Shown here: positions 1-8,125 of the stretch, one piece after another
Layout: every line of letters begins with the position of its first letter
Position numbering within the stretch: the first letter of the stretch is position 1
Assembly: GCA_943370145.1 (NCBI GenBank)
Contig: CALRPY020000074.1
Span: forward strand, 1 to 21,342
Source of the DNA: Ga0077536 sp943370145
Lineage (GTDB): Bacteria; Pseudomonadota; Gammaproteobacteria; Ga0077536
DNA length: 21,342 nucleotides
Direction: 5' to 3'
The notes under the pieces: model-generated
Seen by the model: the letters and a program-made list of their open reading frames with translations, nothing else
The model's database searches: none
What the model was told of the DNA's origin: nothing
Made by a program: the position numbers and the translations under genes

Positions 1-148
1 CTGGTTCAACCACGATCGCCTGCTCGGGCCTATCGGCTATATCCCGCCGGCAGAAGCCGAGGCAAACTATTATCGGGCACTTGAGAAGCCGGTCGCCGAA
101 GCGGCCTGACTTAAACCAAACAGCCTCCACGAAACCCGGGGCGGTTCA
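1..148 (+). mobile_element. Right end of an IS3-family insertion sequence
   Basis: The first 109 bases encode the C-terminus of an IS3-type transposase. About 39 bases further on, the sequence GGGGCGGTTCA ends at 148; reversed, it reads TGAACCGCCCC. IS3-family terminal repeats characteristically begin TG and end CA, so I place the element boundary at 148. The left part of the element lies outside the window, so neither the matching inverted repeat nor the target duplication can be seen. An open TPR-protein frame starts directly after 148, so the element or an associated deletion removed that gene's 5' part. The exact boundary is an inference. Confidence 0.72.
2..109 (+). CDS. IS3-family transposase (OrfB), C-terminal fragment
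   Basis: The frame starting at base 2 gives 35 residues and a TGA stop. They contain WFNHDRLL, IGYIPPAEAEANYY and RALEKP, the typical last residues of the IS3-family DDE transposase (rve integrase core). In complete proteins the stretch WxNxxRxHxxLGxxxPxxxE follows the catalytic glutamate, so only the tail after the active site is present here. The 5' end is cut by the window edge. The enzyme would act on IS ends to form circular intermediates. Whether the whole transposase is intact cannot be judged. Confidence 0.8.
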   Translation, partial: WFNHDRLLGPIGYIPPAEAEANYYRALEKPVAEAA

Positions 149-843
149 ACCTGGCGGCTCACGGCGACGCCAAGGCCGAACTGATTGCCAGGGCTGACGA
201 ACACCTCTCTCGCGCAGCGCAGCTTGCCCCTGCCGACGTCGGTGCGCTGATTGGTCAAGTGCTCATCGCCGAAGGGCCGGCCACTGCGGATGTCATGCGC
301 GAACTTACGCGCCGGCTCGCACTACATCCTTTACCGCCCAATCAGGTCGGCCGCTTGGATTTGCTCGTGCGCTGCCAGCGTGGGGGTGCGTGCAAGACAC
401 CGCCAGAACAAATGCAGGCGATTTTTGCGGCAGGACTCTCGCAGCCGCGCCTCCTGCCTAGTGTCAAGGCGGATCTGCTGACGGTTCTGGCAACTTACTA
501 CGCTGAACAAATGAGTGACGTGCCGGCCGCGCTGCGCGTTCTGCTCGAGGCGGCGGCGCTGGTGCCTAATGATCCCGCCAGACATTTAAACGTTGCACAG
601 TTGCTGATTCTCGTGCCGGATTTCGAAGGGGCGGAGGCCCAATTGCGGCTAGCCGAGCAGAAAGACCCGATTGGATCCACCAAGTGGCGACGCGATCTCA
701 TTCGCTCTCAAATCGAAGAACTGCAGCGCCGCAACGTGCGATCCAAGCTCGAGGGGGCTGGTCCGGTCGTCCAGCCCAATCTGGCGCAGGCGCCTGCCGC
801 CGCCACTTTGTCCCTGCCGCCTTCCCTTTCCGGTAGCCCATAG
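149..843 (+). pseudogene. TPR-repeat protein, 5'-truncated by the IS element
   Basis: The frame is open from the IS boundary to the TAG at 841-843 and gives about 230 residues. TPR-like helical pairs are recognisable both before and after the first internal start candidate, GTG at 259: ELIARADEHLSRAAQLAP early, then PAALRVLLEAAALVPNDPARHLNVAQLL and DFEGAEAQLRLAEQKDP. A cysteine pair, CQRGGAC, lies between. Because TPR-like sequence continues upstream of 259 into the IS junction, the original gene was longer and this is a C-terminal remnant. The tail is Pro/Ala-rich. Similar C-terminal TPR domains occur in membrane-bound TPR or O-antigen-ligase-like proteins of polysaccharide loci, but I cannot assign the parent family. 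Codon usage looks less GC-rich than in the neighbours. A short protein starting at GTG 259 could still be made. Confidence 0.6.
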
Positions 844-952
844 TTTCTGCTGGCGTACGCGATGGCTTTGCAGCGCCCCGGGGTGAGTCGAGAATCTGAC
901 TTTCACGTCACGACCAGGTTGTGCCTCAAGTTCTGTGGTTGCGGTGGCACGT

Positions 953-2044
953 TCACCGCGGAGCGGAGCAACCTCTCAAACCGGTGGTGAGGGCGGCCGC
1001 AAGTTCCGTCGCGAGAGCTTCCCAGCCTGGTTTCCTTTCTGGTGGCGGTGCGGGTGCATCGAGCGCGGACTGGAGAGCGCCTGCCAAAGCCGCCGCGTCC
1101 TCCGGCGGCACAAGCGACTCCGGACTTTCGCTCAATATCCACCGTGTCGAATCTGTCGCGCTTGCTAACAAGCGCAGGCCGCAGGCCATGGCCTCGTAGA
1201 GCTTGATCGGGTAGCTGTAGTTGCCGAAAGCGGAATTCCGATTTACCACCGCAAGCACATCCGCGGCGTTCATGACGACCGGCAGCGCTTCGTCGGCGAC
1301 GTAGCCGAGATAGCGCGCGCCCGGCGGCAGCGTCAGTCCCGCTTCGAGCCGGCCGGCCAGAAGCAGTTCGAGGGCCGGTCGGCGCGCGCGCAAGCTGGTC
1401 CAGGCCTCGAACAGCGTCGCAATGCCTCGCGAGCGCGAAATTGACCCGAAGTAGCCTACGTACTGCCGGTTGACCGGCAGGCCGAGTTGAGCGCGACACC
1501 GGAACCTGTCCCGTGGGTAGAAACCCACGGGGTCGACCGCCATCGGCAGCACAAGGGTGGGCCCGCGCCGGCCGTGCTCGGCGAACAGGGTTTCCAGCGT
1601 CGGCCCGGCGACACTGACGAGATCGGCCGCGCGCGCGGCGGCGAACCACGCAGCGTGCAGCGGGCGGCACCACTCGACGTAGCTTGCATAGTTGTCATAG
1701 GCGTCGAGCAGCGAGCGTGCACCGACACGCCGGGCCAGATGCACGGCGAGAATGCCGTAATAGGTATCCGAACAGCCGACGATCCAGTCGGGGCGAAAGC
1801 CTCGCGCGATCTCCCCGAGCCGTCGCAGCAGGCGCAATGGACGTTCGCGCGGTTCGAGTGTCTCCCATTCGAGGCCATGACGCAGGCCGGACCACGGGGC
1901 GGCGCGCTGATGATGCACGAGCGCCAGCTTCACCGTGTGGCCCTGCTCGGCCAGCGCCCGTGGCAGGTGGAAGAAGCGGCCGTAGGGTCGCTCGAGCAGA
2001 TCCCGGCCCATTGGCTGACGCTTGCCGAGGAACAGGATTCTCAC
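953..2044 (-). CDS. Glycosyltransferase family 4 (GT-B fold)
   Basis: This 363-residue protein has the layout of a GT-B retaining glycosyltransferase, which moves a sugar from a nucleotide-sugar donor to a lipid-linked or glycan acceptor at the cytoplasmic face of the inner membrane. The N-terminal domain begins MRILFLGKRQPMGRD. The donor domain starts near residue 195 (YFGSISRSRGIATLFEAW). The conserved loop YPIKLYEAMACG, at about 278-289, carries the family glutamate. The usual second glutamate of the EX7E motif is not obvious. The GTG start overlaps the TGA of the preceding WcaC-like gene (GTGA, 2041-2044), which decides the start and implies coupled translation. It is the last gene of the minus-strand polysaccharide block. 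Donor and acceptor cannot be predicted. Confidence 0.85.
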   Translation of the reverse strand: MRILFLGKRQPMGRDLLERPYGRFFHLPRALAEQGHTVKLALVHHQRAAPWSGLRHGLEWETLEPRERPLRLLRRLGEIARGFRPDWIVGCSDTYYGILAVHLARRVGARSLLDAYDNYASYVEWCRPLHAAWFAAARAADLVSVAGPTLETLFAEHGRRGPTLVLPMAVDPVGFYPRDRFRCRAQLGLPVNRQYVGYFGSISRSRGIATLFEAWTSLRARRPALELLLAGRLEAGLTLPPGARYLGYVADEALPVVMNAADVLAVVNRNSAFGNYSYPIKLYEAMACGLRLLASATDSTRWILSESPESLVPPEDAAALAGALQSALDAPAPPPERKPGWEALATELAAALTTGLRGCSAPR

Positions 2045-3276
2045 GGGGCGGGCGCCAGCAGTTCGCGGTACAGCGCGAGATAACGCTGTGTGACCTTCCT
2101 GAGGTCGTAGTGGGACTCGGCGTGCGCGCGGGCGCCGGCCCGCAAGGCCTCGCCCCCGCGCAGCGCGGCGTCGATGCCCTCGGCAAGCGCGACGGTGTCG
2201 AACGGCGGCGCGAGGAACCCGTTGCGGCCGGGTTCGACCAGATCCGGCATGCCGCCGATGTCAAAGGCGACCACCGGACAGCCGCAGGCGAGCGCCTCGA
2301 CGACGGTGTTGGGGAGGTTGTCTTGCTCTGACGGGGCGACGAAGACATCGGCGGCATTGAGCACGTCGACCATGGTCTGCTCATCGTCGATGTGGCCGAT
2401 GCCATGCACGGGCAGATCTGAAAGCGCGCCCGCCGCGGGGGACGCACCGTAGACCAGCAGCTGCAGGTCGGGCCGCAGGCGGGAGAGCCTGCCCAGCGCG
2501 GCGACGAGGTGCACATAACCTTTGCGCCGGTCGGCTGTCGCGTTCATCGCCCCGAAGGCTAGCAGCGGCGCCTCCGGCGGAATGCCGAAGCGCGCACGGC
2601 AGCGCACGCGCTCCCGCGGCCGGTACAGCGCGAGATCGATACCGTTCGGAATCACCGACACCTCGCAGCCCGCCAGCGCGGCGCTGTCACGCGCGCAGTT
2701 CGCAAGCCAGCGGCTGGGACTGACGACGTGCGGTGGGCGCGCGCGATACACGGCCCGCTTGCGTCCCTGCACCCAGGTTGCGACGTCGTGCGCGCGCCGC
2801 GAGCGCAACTGAGGACAGGCACCGCATTCTGACTTCCAGCGGCCGCAGCCCTCGTCGTAGTGGCAACCTCCCGTGAACGCCCACATGTCGTGCAGCGTCC
2901 ATACCGTCGGCGCCCTCCAGCGACCGATGTCCTCGATGCGCAACCAGCCCTTGTTGATCCAGTGCAGATGGACGAGTGCGGGCTGCTGCGCGGCGACCCG
3001 TTGGGCGAGCCGGCCGGGCACCCACGCCGGGGAGAACTGCGTCGTGCGATGGCGCAGGCTGGCCAGCACAGGCAGCTGGTCGAGCAGCAGTCGACCCTGC
3101 GCGCACTGTTCGTGCCACCAGCCGGATGCCCCGTGGATGCCGGCCCCCAAAGTGCGTCGCCGCTGGACCCACAGTTCGCAGTCCGCGCCTTGCGCACGCA
3201 TCCCCTCGTGCAGCCTGCGCGCCGCGACCGCGGCACCGCCGTTGTCGTCGGCGGTGCTGAGGGCGAGCACCTTCAC
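2041..3276 (-). CDS. WcaC-like glycosyltransferase family 4
   Basis: The 411-residue product belongs to the GT4 branch that includes colanic-acid enzymes such as WcaC. The start MKVLALSTADDNGGAA matches the GT4 N-terminus. HLHWINKGW (about 103-111) and TLHDMWAFTGGCHY (127-140) are typical of this branch. They are followed by a cysteine-rich insert with C138, C144, C151 and C154. VIPNGID (208-214) marks the inter-domain linker. The EX7E-type donor loop lies in SEQDNLPNTVVEALACGCPV (316-335), with E317 and E327. Its GTG start overlaps the stop of the radical SAM fusion gene (GTGA, 3273-3276), and its own TGA overlaps the next GTG. It probably adds one sugar to the same repeat unit as the neighbouring transferases; the sugar is unknown. 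Confidence 0.88.
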   Translation of the reverse strand: MKVLALSTADDNGGAAVAARRLHEGMRAQGADCELWVQRRRTLGAGIHGASGWWHEQCAQGRLLLDQLPVLASLRHRTTQFSPAWVPGRLAQRVAAQQPALVHLHWINKGWLRIEDIGRWRAPTVWTLHDMWAFTGGCHYDEGCGRWKSECGACPQLRSRRAHDVATWVQGRKRAVYRARPPHVVSPSRWLANCARDSAALAGCEVSVIPNGIDLALYRPRERVRCRARFGIPPEAPLLAFGAMNATADRRKGYVHLVAALGRLSRLRPDLQLLVYGASPAAGALSDLPVHGIGHIDDEQTMVDVLNAADVFVAPSEQDNLPNTVVEALACGCPVVAFDIGGMPDLVEPGRNGFLAPPFDTVALAEGIDAALRGGEALRAGARAHAESHYDLRKVTQRYLALYRELLAPAP

Positions 3277-5627
3277 GCGAGCGTTTCGGCGAGGTCCCGG
3301 AGCGCCACCACCAAGTCCCCAGCGGAGCCCGGCACGGTTGGCGACGCATCGGGGTGGAGCGCGCGCAGGCCTGCGACGAGCCCGTACGCGGTCAGCGCAT
3401 CGAGTCGGATCGTCGGCACGCCGTTCCGTCCCGCCAGCGCGGCGACCTTGCCCTTGCCGAGCGTGTAATCGATCGCGAGCGTCGGGCGTCCGGCGGCGCC
3501 GGCGAACACCAGCGAATGAAAGCGCATCGCAAGCACCCGACCCGCGCTGCGAAAGCGCGCGAACACGAGGGCCGGCGCCTGCTCCCGCTCGAGGAACCGC
3601 CAGTCGACGCGCTCGGGCGCAATGCCGGCGTCGCGGAACAGACGCCGGTAATACCAGCGGTCGTCGCCGCCGGCGGCATTGGTTGACATCGGCACCGGCA
3701 CGAGGCGGGTCGCGGGCTCGGCGGCGAGCAGTGCGCGCAGGCCTGCGCCGAGCTCGGCATCGAACCGTTGCAGTTGCCGAAACGCCGCCGCGCCGCCCGC
3801 GCCGTACTGCTCATGTGGCCATTCCCGCAGGCCGAGCAACAGGTCGTCCGTGACGACGGACGGCCCCGCTTCCGCCTGCTGCCTGAGCCAGGTATGCGCA
3901 GGGTCGTCCGCGACCCGATCCGCACGGGTGTCGATGCCGAGCTGCGCGGCGAGCGTCCGCGATTCCTCGTCGCGGAAGATGCGCAGCGTCGCCAGCGACA
4001 GCAGTTCCCGGATGGGCTCGCGATAGAAGCGGCGTCCCACGGGACCCACGCCGCAGCCGAGCAGGATGCGCGGGATGCCGCGGGCGGCGGCCGCCTTGAA
4101 CACGTTCAGGTTGTCGGCGAGCGCCTTGACACCCATCAGCGGGCCGCCGGCGAACACCACGGCGCGATAGCGGCCGATGCGTGCGAGCGACTCCTCGAAG
4201 CCGATGACCTCCAGCGCCGCCAGTTCAGGCATCTGAGCGACGGTGTGGCGTGAGATGAACGGGTCCAGGCTCGCGAGCTCGCAGCCGACAGCGCCCAGGC
4301 TTGCGCGCAGCGCCGCCACGCAGCCGGCGAGGATGGCCTTGTCGCCGAGGGTTTCGGTGCCGTACCAGCCGCACAGCAGGACGCGGTCGGCGGGCAACGC
4401 GGACGCCACCGGCGCAATCGCCGCCAGCTGTCGGGCGCGACGATGAAACGCGTGCCGCGCAAGCGGCGCGAGCAGCGGTGCCAGCCGCGCGCGCGTTGCC
4501 TTGCGCGGCGACCAGCCCAGTTCGGTCGCGGCCTGGCGCACGAAGCCGACCCCGGGTGAGATGCCGCCATAGTCATGCGCGCAGCGGGCGCACTTGGTGT
4601 CGATGATTTCCTTCAGGTACGGCGCGTTGTCGAAATAAAGCGTGCTGCTGGCCTCGGCGAGCGCGCTGCCGAGCGGCCGGCTTTCGACCGCGCAGTAGGC
4701 GAGCTCTCCGCGCGAGGTCAGCGTGGCGCCGCGATGCTGCCAGTTGCAGCCCGCGCTGCGCGGGGCTTGGTAGGCGAGCTGACCAACCAGGGAACGATAG
4801 GTCTCCAGCTGCTGCGCGCCGGTCTCGTATTCGCGTATCAGGGTCTGCAGGAAAGTGCAGACGTGATAGCGCTCCGCGTCGTCGAGCGCGAACGGCCCCC
4901 GCATCTCGTGGGTGTACAGGCGCCGGTGCGGGACGCCGAGCCTGAACTTGATGTACGTCGCGTGGGCTTGCGCGAAGTCCAGCGTCTCCCACAGGCCGAA
5001 GACGTTGTCGCGCACGATCGTGTACCCGAACTGGCGGCTGTCGACGTGGGGCGCCTGCCTGATGTGCTCGAGCACGCGCAGCACGCCATCGAAGTTGCCC
5101 GCACGGCCGCGCACCAGGTCGTGCATCGCACCGACACCGTCCAGCGACAGCATGACGTCGAGGTGCTTGCCGAAGGCCGCTGTCACGGCGCCGACGGCGT
5201 CGATGCTCGCGATCACTTTTTTCGGCACCAGCGCGTTCGTGATAAGCGAGAAGCGGCGCACGCGCGGCAGCTTTTCGCAGGCGACGCGCACGAGATCCGC
5301 GAGGTCCCGACGCAGTGTCGGCTCGCCCCCGTTCAGGCCTACATTGACGACGCGCGAGTACAGCGGATCGGACAGCACGTGCGCGAGTTGCGCCGGGGTG
5401 ATCTCGACGTCACGCTTCTGCTGCCAGATGTGGCACATCTCGCAGCCGGAGTTGCAGATGTCGTTGACGGGAAACTGCAGCACGGTGGGCCGTTCGAGCG
5501 GCCATGGGCGTGGCCGGAAGGCCGTGACGATGTCACGCAGGAAGCCAGGGGCGGCGGCGAACTTCACGGCGACGGCCGCTCGCATGCGAAAGCCTCGCTC
5601 ATGCTCACGCGCGTTTCCTTTCCCCAT
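3273..5627 (-). CDS. Radical SAM (SPASM-like) / polysaccharide pyruvyl transferase fusion protein
   Basis: One uninterrupted 784-residue frame carries two enzyme domains. Residues about 45-360 are a radical SAM enzyme: CNSGCEMC (C58, C62, C65) is the CxxxCxxC motif that binds the SAM-cleaving 4Fe-4S cluster, and NGGEP (99-103) is the SAM-binding GGE motif. Later cysteines C294, C312, C346 and C349 resemble a SPASM/twitch auxiliary-cluster region. Residues about 415-784 look like a polysaccharide pyruvyl transferase (CsaB/WcaK family), with LLCGWYGTETLGDKAI (417-432), FAGGPLMGVK (492-501) and RFHSLVFAG (702-710). That family transfers pyruvate from PEP onto a sugar as a ketal. The gene lies between a Wzx flippase and GT4 genes, so the substrate is probably a glycan or its lipid-linked precursor; the radical reaction is unknown. 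The start is uncertain: ATG 5627 lies 3 bases after the flippase stop, and ATG 5585 (residue 15) is possible. Confidence 0.85.
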   Translation of the reverse strand: MGKGNAREHERGFRMRAAVAVKFAAAPGFLRDIVTAFRPRPWPLERPTVLQFPVNDICNSGCEMCHIWQQKRDVEITPAQLAHVLSDPLYSRVVNVGLNGGEPTLRRDLADLVRVACEKLPRVRRFSLITNALVPKKVIASIDAVGAVTAAFGKHLDVMLSLDGVGAMHDLVRGRAGNFDGVLRVLEHIRQAPHVDSRQFGYTIVRDNVFGLWETLDFAQAHATYIKFRLGVPHRRLYTHEMRGPFALDDAERYHVCTFLQTLIREYETGAQQLETYRSLVGQLAYQAPRSAGCNWQHRGATLTSRGELAYCAVESRPLGSALAEASSTLYFDNAPYLKEIIDTKCARCAHDYGGISPGVGFVRQAATELGWSPRKATRARLAPLLAPLARHAFHRRARQLAAIAPVASALPADRVLLCGWYGTETLGDKAILAGCVAALRASLGAVGCELASLDPFISRHTVAQMPELAALEVIGFEESLARIGRYRAVVFAGGPLMGVKALADNLNVFKAAAARGIPRILLGCGVGPVGRRFYREPIRELLSLATLRIFRDEESRTLAAQLGIDTRADRVADDPAHTWLRQQAEAGPSVVTDDLLLGLREWPHEQYGAGGAAAFRQLQRFDAELGAGLRALLAAEPATRLVPVPMSTNAAGGDDRWYYRRLFRDAGIAPERVDWRFLEREQAPALVFARFRSAGRVLAMRFHSLVFAGAAGRPTLAIDYTLGKGKVAALAGRNGVPTIRLDALTAYGLVAGLRALHPDASPTVPGSAGDLVVALRDLAETLA

Positions 5628-5630
5628 GAC

Positions 5631-6977
5631 TCAGGCATCGGTTCCCGGCCTGCGCGTCCTCGCGCGTCCGACGCCGTTGCGGGCATCCAGCAGCAGGGTC
5701 TGCCCGACCGCCAGCAGCCGCGCCGGGTGCAGCGCGTCGCTCTTGATCAGGAACAGATGACGCATCGATGTCGGCACCAGGTCGAAGAAGTAATAGGCGG
5801 CATAAAGGGATAGCACGGTCGCCACGGCGGCGCCAGCCATGCCGTGGGCAGGGGTCAACCAGGCGTTGCCCGCGAGACAGACCACGACCCCGGCCAGCGT
5901 CCGCCACATCGACAGCCGGGCGCGGCTTTCGGCGAAGATCCACGCACCGGACGCCACGCCAAAGCCCATCGCGAGCAGGCCGAGCACGTGCAGCCTGAGC
6001 ACCCAGGCGGCACCATCGTATTTCGCCCCGAACACGAGGCCGACCAGCAGGTCGGCCAGCAGCCAGGTCGCGACGATGATGGCGACCGAACTGGCGGCCA
6101 CGATGCGGAACATCTGGCGGGTCAGCGCGGCATAGCGTTCGGGATCCTTCGTGCGATGCTCGACGAGCAGCGGGTAATAGCTCGCAACGATTGCCGCCGG
6201 CACGAAGTACCACACGTCCGACAGCCGGGCGCCGGCGGCGTACACGCCGACGACCGCGAGCCCCCGCGTCGCTTCGAGCACGAGCTGGTCGAGGCGCAGG
6301 CACAGGGAGAGGCCGGCGCCGGCGATGATCTCCGGCCAGCATTCGGCAAGCAGGCGCCGGCAGGTCACGAGCTGGGTGCGCAAGCTCAGACCGGGGCGCG
6401 CCTCGCGGTAGAGAAAGGTCAGCGTCGTCGCATTGATGCCGAGCTCGAGCACGCTCGCCCACGCGAAGGCCACGACCGGCGCCTCGGTGAACACGAGGGC
6501 CAGCTTGAGCACCGAGGTGAGCAGCAGGGAACCGGCCTTGACCAGCGCGGGCACGCGGTTCTGCCCGAGCGACTGGTACCACAGTTCCAACGGCTCGAAG
6601 GCCTGCAGCAACAGGCTCACGGCAGTCACCGCGATCAGTGTCGCCACCAGCACCGAGCCGTCCCCGGCGAGCGCGATGACGCCCATCAGTCCCGCCACGA
6701 GCAACAGCGCCAGCAGGATGCGGGCGCGCACCGCGACGATAAGCAGCGCCGCGGCTGCGTCGCGGTCCGTGACGAATTCGCGGACCAGGGTGCGGTTCAT
6801 GCCCATCGCGAGCAAGGGCGCCAGCAGCGATACGCAGGAGGCGGCATAGTTCAGCGCGCCGAACTGCGCGGGACCGAGGTAGCGCGCGAGCACCGCCATC
6901 ACCAGCACGGACGCACCGAAGCGCACCACGCGTTCGGCCGCGAGCCACGCGGTGTTCAGTACCAGGATACGCTTCAT
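5631..6977 (-). CDS. Wzx-type oligosaccharide flippase (MOP superfamily)
   Basis: The 448-residue protein is almost entirely hydrophobic, with about 12-14 predicted membrane segments. The N-terminus carries the family signature: ERVVRFGASVLVMAVLARYL followed by GPAQFGALNYA, near residues 15-45. Polysaccharide flippases of this kind move undecaprenyl-linked repeat units from the cytoplasmic to the periplasmic face of the inner membrane. A polar loop with the charged segment LVEHRTKDPERYAAL separates the two halves, as in Wzx/RfbX proteins. The C-terminal tail is basic and probably cytoplasmic. A GTG three codons upstream of the ATG is an alternative start; neither has a strong Shine-Dalgarno sequence. 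The gene follows the GT2 gene after 157 bases and lies 3 bases before the radical SAM fusion. No wzy or wzz gene is visible in the window. Confidence 0.88.
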   Translation of the reverse strand: MKRILVLNTAWLAAERVVRFGASVLVMAVLARYLGPAQFGALNYAASCVSLLAPLLAMGMNRTLVREFVTDRDAAAALLIVAVRARILLALLLVAGLMGVIALAGDGSVLVATLIAVTAVSLLLQAFEPLELWYQSLGQNRVPALVKAGSLLLTSVLKLALVFTEAPVVAFAWASVLELGINATTLTFLYREARPGLSLRTQLVTCRRLLAECWPEIIAGAGLSLCLRLDQLVLEATRGLAVVGVYAAGARLSDVWYFVPAAIVASYYPLLVEHRTKDPERYAALTRQMFRIVAASSVAIIVATWLLADLLVGLVFGAKYDGAAWVLRLHVLGLLAMGFGVASGAWIFAESRARLSMWRTLAGVVVCLAGNAWLTPAHGMAGAAVATVLSLYAAYYFFDLVPTSMRHLFLIKSDALHPARLLAVGQTLLLDARNGVGRARTRRPGTDA

Positions 6978-7134
6978 GCGCGAGCCACGGGCAGCCCGCT
7001 GCCAAACCTGCCGACGGCCGTCATCGAAGCCTCAGGCGCACCGCGGGCGCCCCCCTGCGCCGTCGACCATGACGCCCTGTCGCCGCGCGTCGCCGCCGCC
7101 TGGCTGCACGGCCGCCCGCATGAGGTCGCGGCGT

Positions 7135-8046
7135 TCAGTCCCGCCGCACCTGACGGCGCTCCGATTCCGCTTCCTTGTAATGCAGCGAAGACACCAGCTC
7201 GGCGAGAATGCCGATCAGGAAGCACAGCAGCGAGGACAGGAACAGCAGCGCGCTCATGTTCGTGAAGCGGTGATAGTTGAAATACGTGTAGCCATAATAG
7301 GAGGCTGCCAGTCCGAACAGCAGCGCGCTGATCGGCAGGAACAGCCGCATCGGCGAGAACAGCGTGCCGACCTTGAGAATGATCATCAGGAAGCGCAGGC
7401 CGTCCTCGACGAGCCGGATATGGCTCTTGCCCTCCCGCTGTCGCGCGCGGATCGGCACGTAGGCGACCGGCAGCCCGGAGCGAAAGAAGGCCATCGTGCA
7501 GGTTGTCGGGTAGGAGAAGCCGTTCGGCAGCAGGTAGAGGAAGCGCTTGAAATGGCGCGCGCGCGCCGCACGAAAGCCCGAGGTCAGGTCCTCGATGCGC
7601 CGGCCGGTCATGTAGCTCGCCAGCCGGTTGTAGATGCGGTTGGCGAACGCGCGGCCCTTTGATGCCTGCGTGTCCCAGTGGCGCGCGCCGACCGCCATCT
7701 CGTAACCCTCGTCGAGCTTCGCCAGCAGCTGTTCGACGTCCTCGACGTTGTGCTGGCCGTCTGCATCCATGAATACGAGCACAGAGCCGTGCGCGTGGCG
7801 CGCGCCAGACTTGATGGCCGCGCCGTTGCCCATCGAGTACGGATGGGTCAGCACCGTCACGCCGTGCTGGCGCGCGATGTCCGCGGTGGTGTCCGTGCTG
7901 CCGTCATTGACGACGATGATCTCGGCGGCGGGAAAGGCCTTGACCAGCGCGGGGAGGAAGCGGCCGAGGCCCGCAGCCTCGTTGCGCGCGGGCAGGATGA
8001 TGCTGACCGACGGTCCGGTGTTCTGTGCGTTCGCCCGTGTGTCCAT
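7135..8046 (-). CDS. Glycosyltransferase family 2, DPM1-like, with C-terminal membrane anchor
   Basis: This 303-residue protein is a GT-A fold GT2 enzyme. VSIILPARNEAAGL opens the nucleotide-binding domain, VVNDGSTD (45-52) binds the nucleotide, and MDADGQH (93-99) holds the DxD metal site. EDLTSGFRAARA (152-163) is a loop characteristic of dolichol/polyprenyl-phosphate hexose transferases. After about residue 215 come hydrophobic segments, including helices near 235-253 and 265-283, which would anchor it in the inner membrane. The likely reaction is transfer of a hexose from UDP- or GDP-sugar to polyprenyl phosphate or a lipid-linked glycan. The ATG start is supported by GAGG seven bases upstream (8054-8057). 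The gene follows the GT4 gene after 79 bases in the same orientation, consistent with one operon. Donor and acceptor are not predictable. Confidence 0.88.
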   Translation of the reverse strand: MDTRANAQNTGPSVSIILPARNEAAGLGRFLPALVKAFPAAEIIVVNDGSTDTTADIARQHGVTVLTHPYSMGNGAAIKSGARHAHGSVLVFMDADGQHNVEDVEQLLAKLDEGYEMAVGARHWDTQASKGRAFANRIYNRLASYMTGRRIEDLTSGFRAARARHFKRFLYLLPNGFSYPTTCTMAFFRSGLPVAYVPIRARQREGKSHIRLVEDGLRFLMIILKVGTLFSPMRLFLPISALLFGLAASYYGYTYFNYHRFTNMSALLFLSSLLCFLIGILAELVSSLHYKEAESERRQVRRD

Positions 8047-8053
8047 GCAGTGG

Positions 8054-8057
8054 CCTC
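8054..8057 (-). promoter_or_regulatory. Ribosome binding site of the GT2 gene
   Basis: GAGG on the minus strand, seven bases before ATG 8046. It supports that start for the GT2 gene, one of the few in this block with a recognisable Shine-Dalgarno sequence. Confidence 0.5.
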
Positions 8058-8125
8058 GTCAGTCCGCCCGACCGATGCATGATAATCGAAAGTCGGGCCT
8101 TTCTCGTGCGCGCGCGGACGCGGCC

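Noticed and set aside
4575..5813. 412-codon plus-strand frame opposite the radical SAM domain
   Set aside because: Antisense of a clear gene with CxxxCxxC and GGE motifs; the plus frame shows no motif.
6978..7134. Possible small gene between the GT2 and Wzx genes
   Set aside because: Short frames here have no ribosome binding site and no recognisable sequence; the 157 bases are treated as non-coding.
5844..7265. 473-codon plus-strand frame opposite the Wzx gene
   Set aside because: Composition is that of a GC-rich antisense shadow (many Gln, His, Arg, Glu), with no domain. The minus-strand flippase explains the region.
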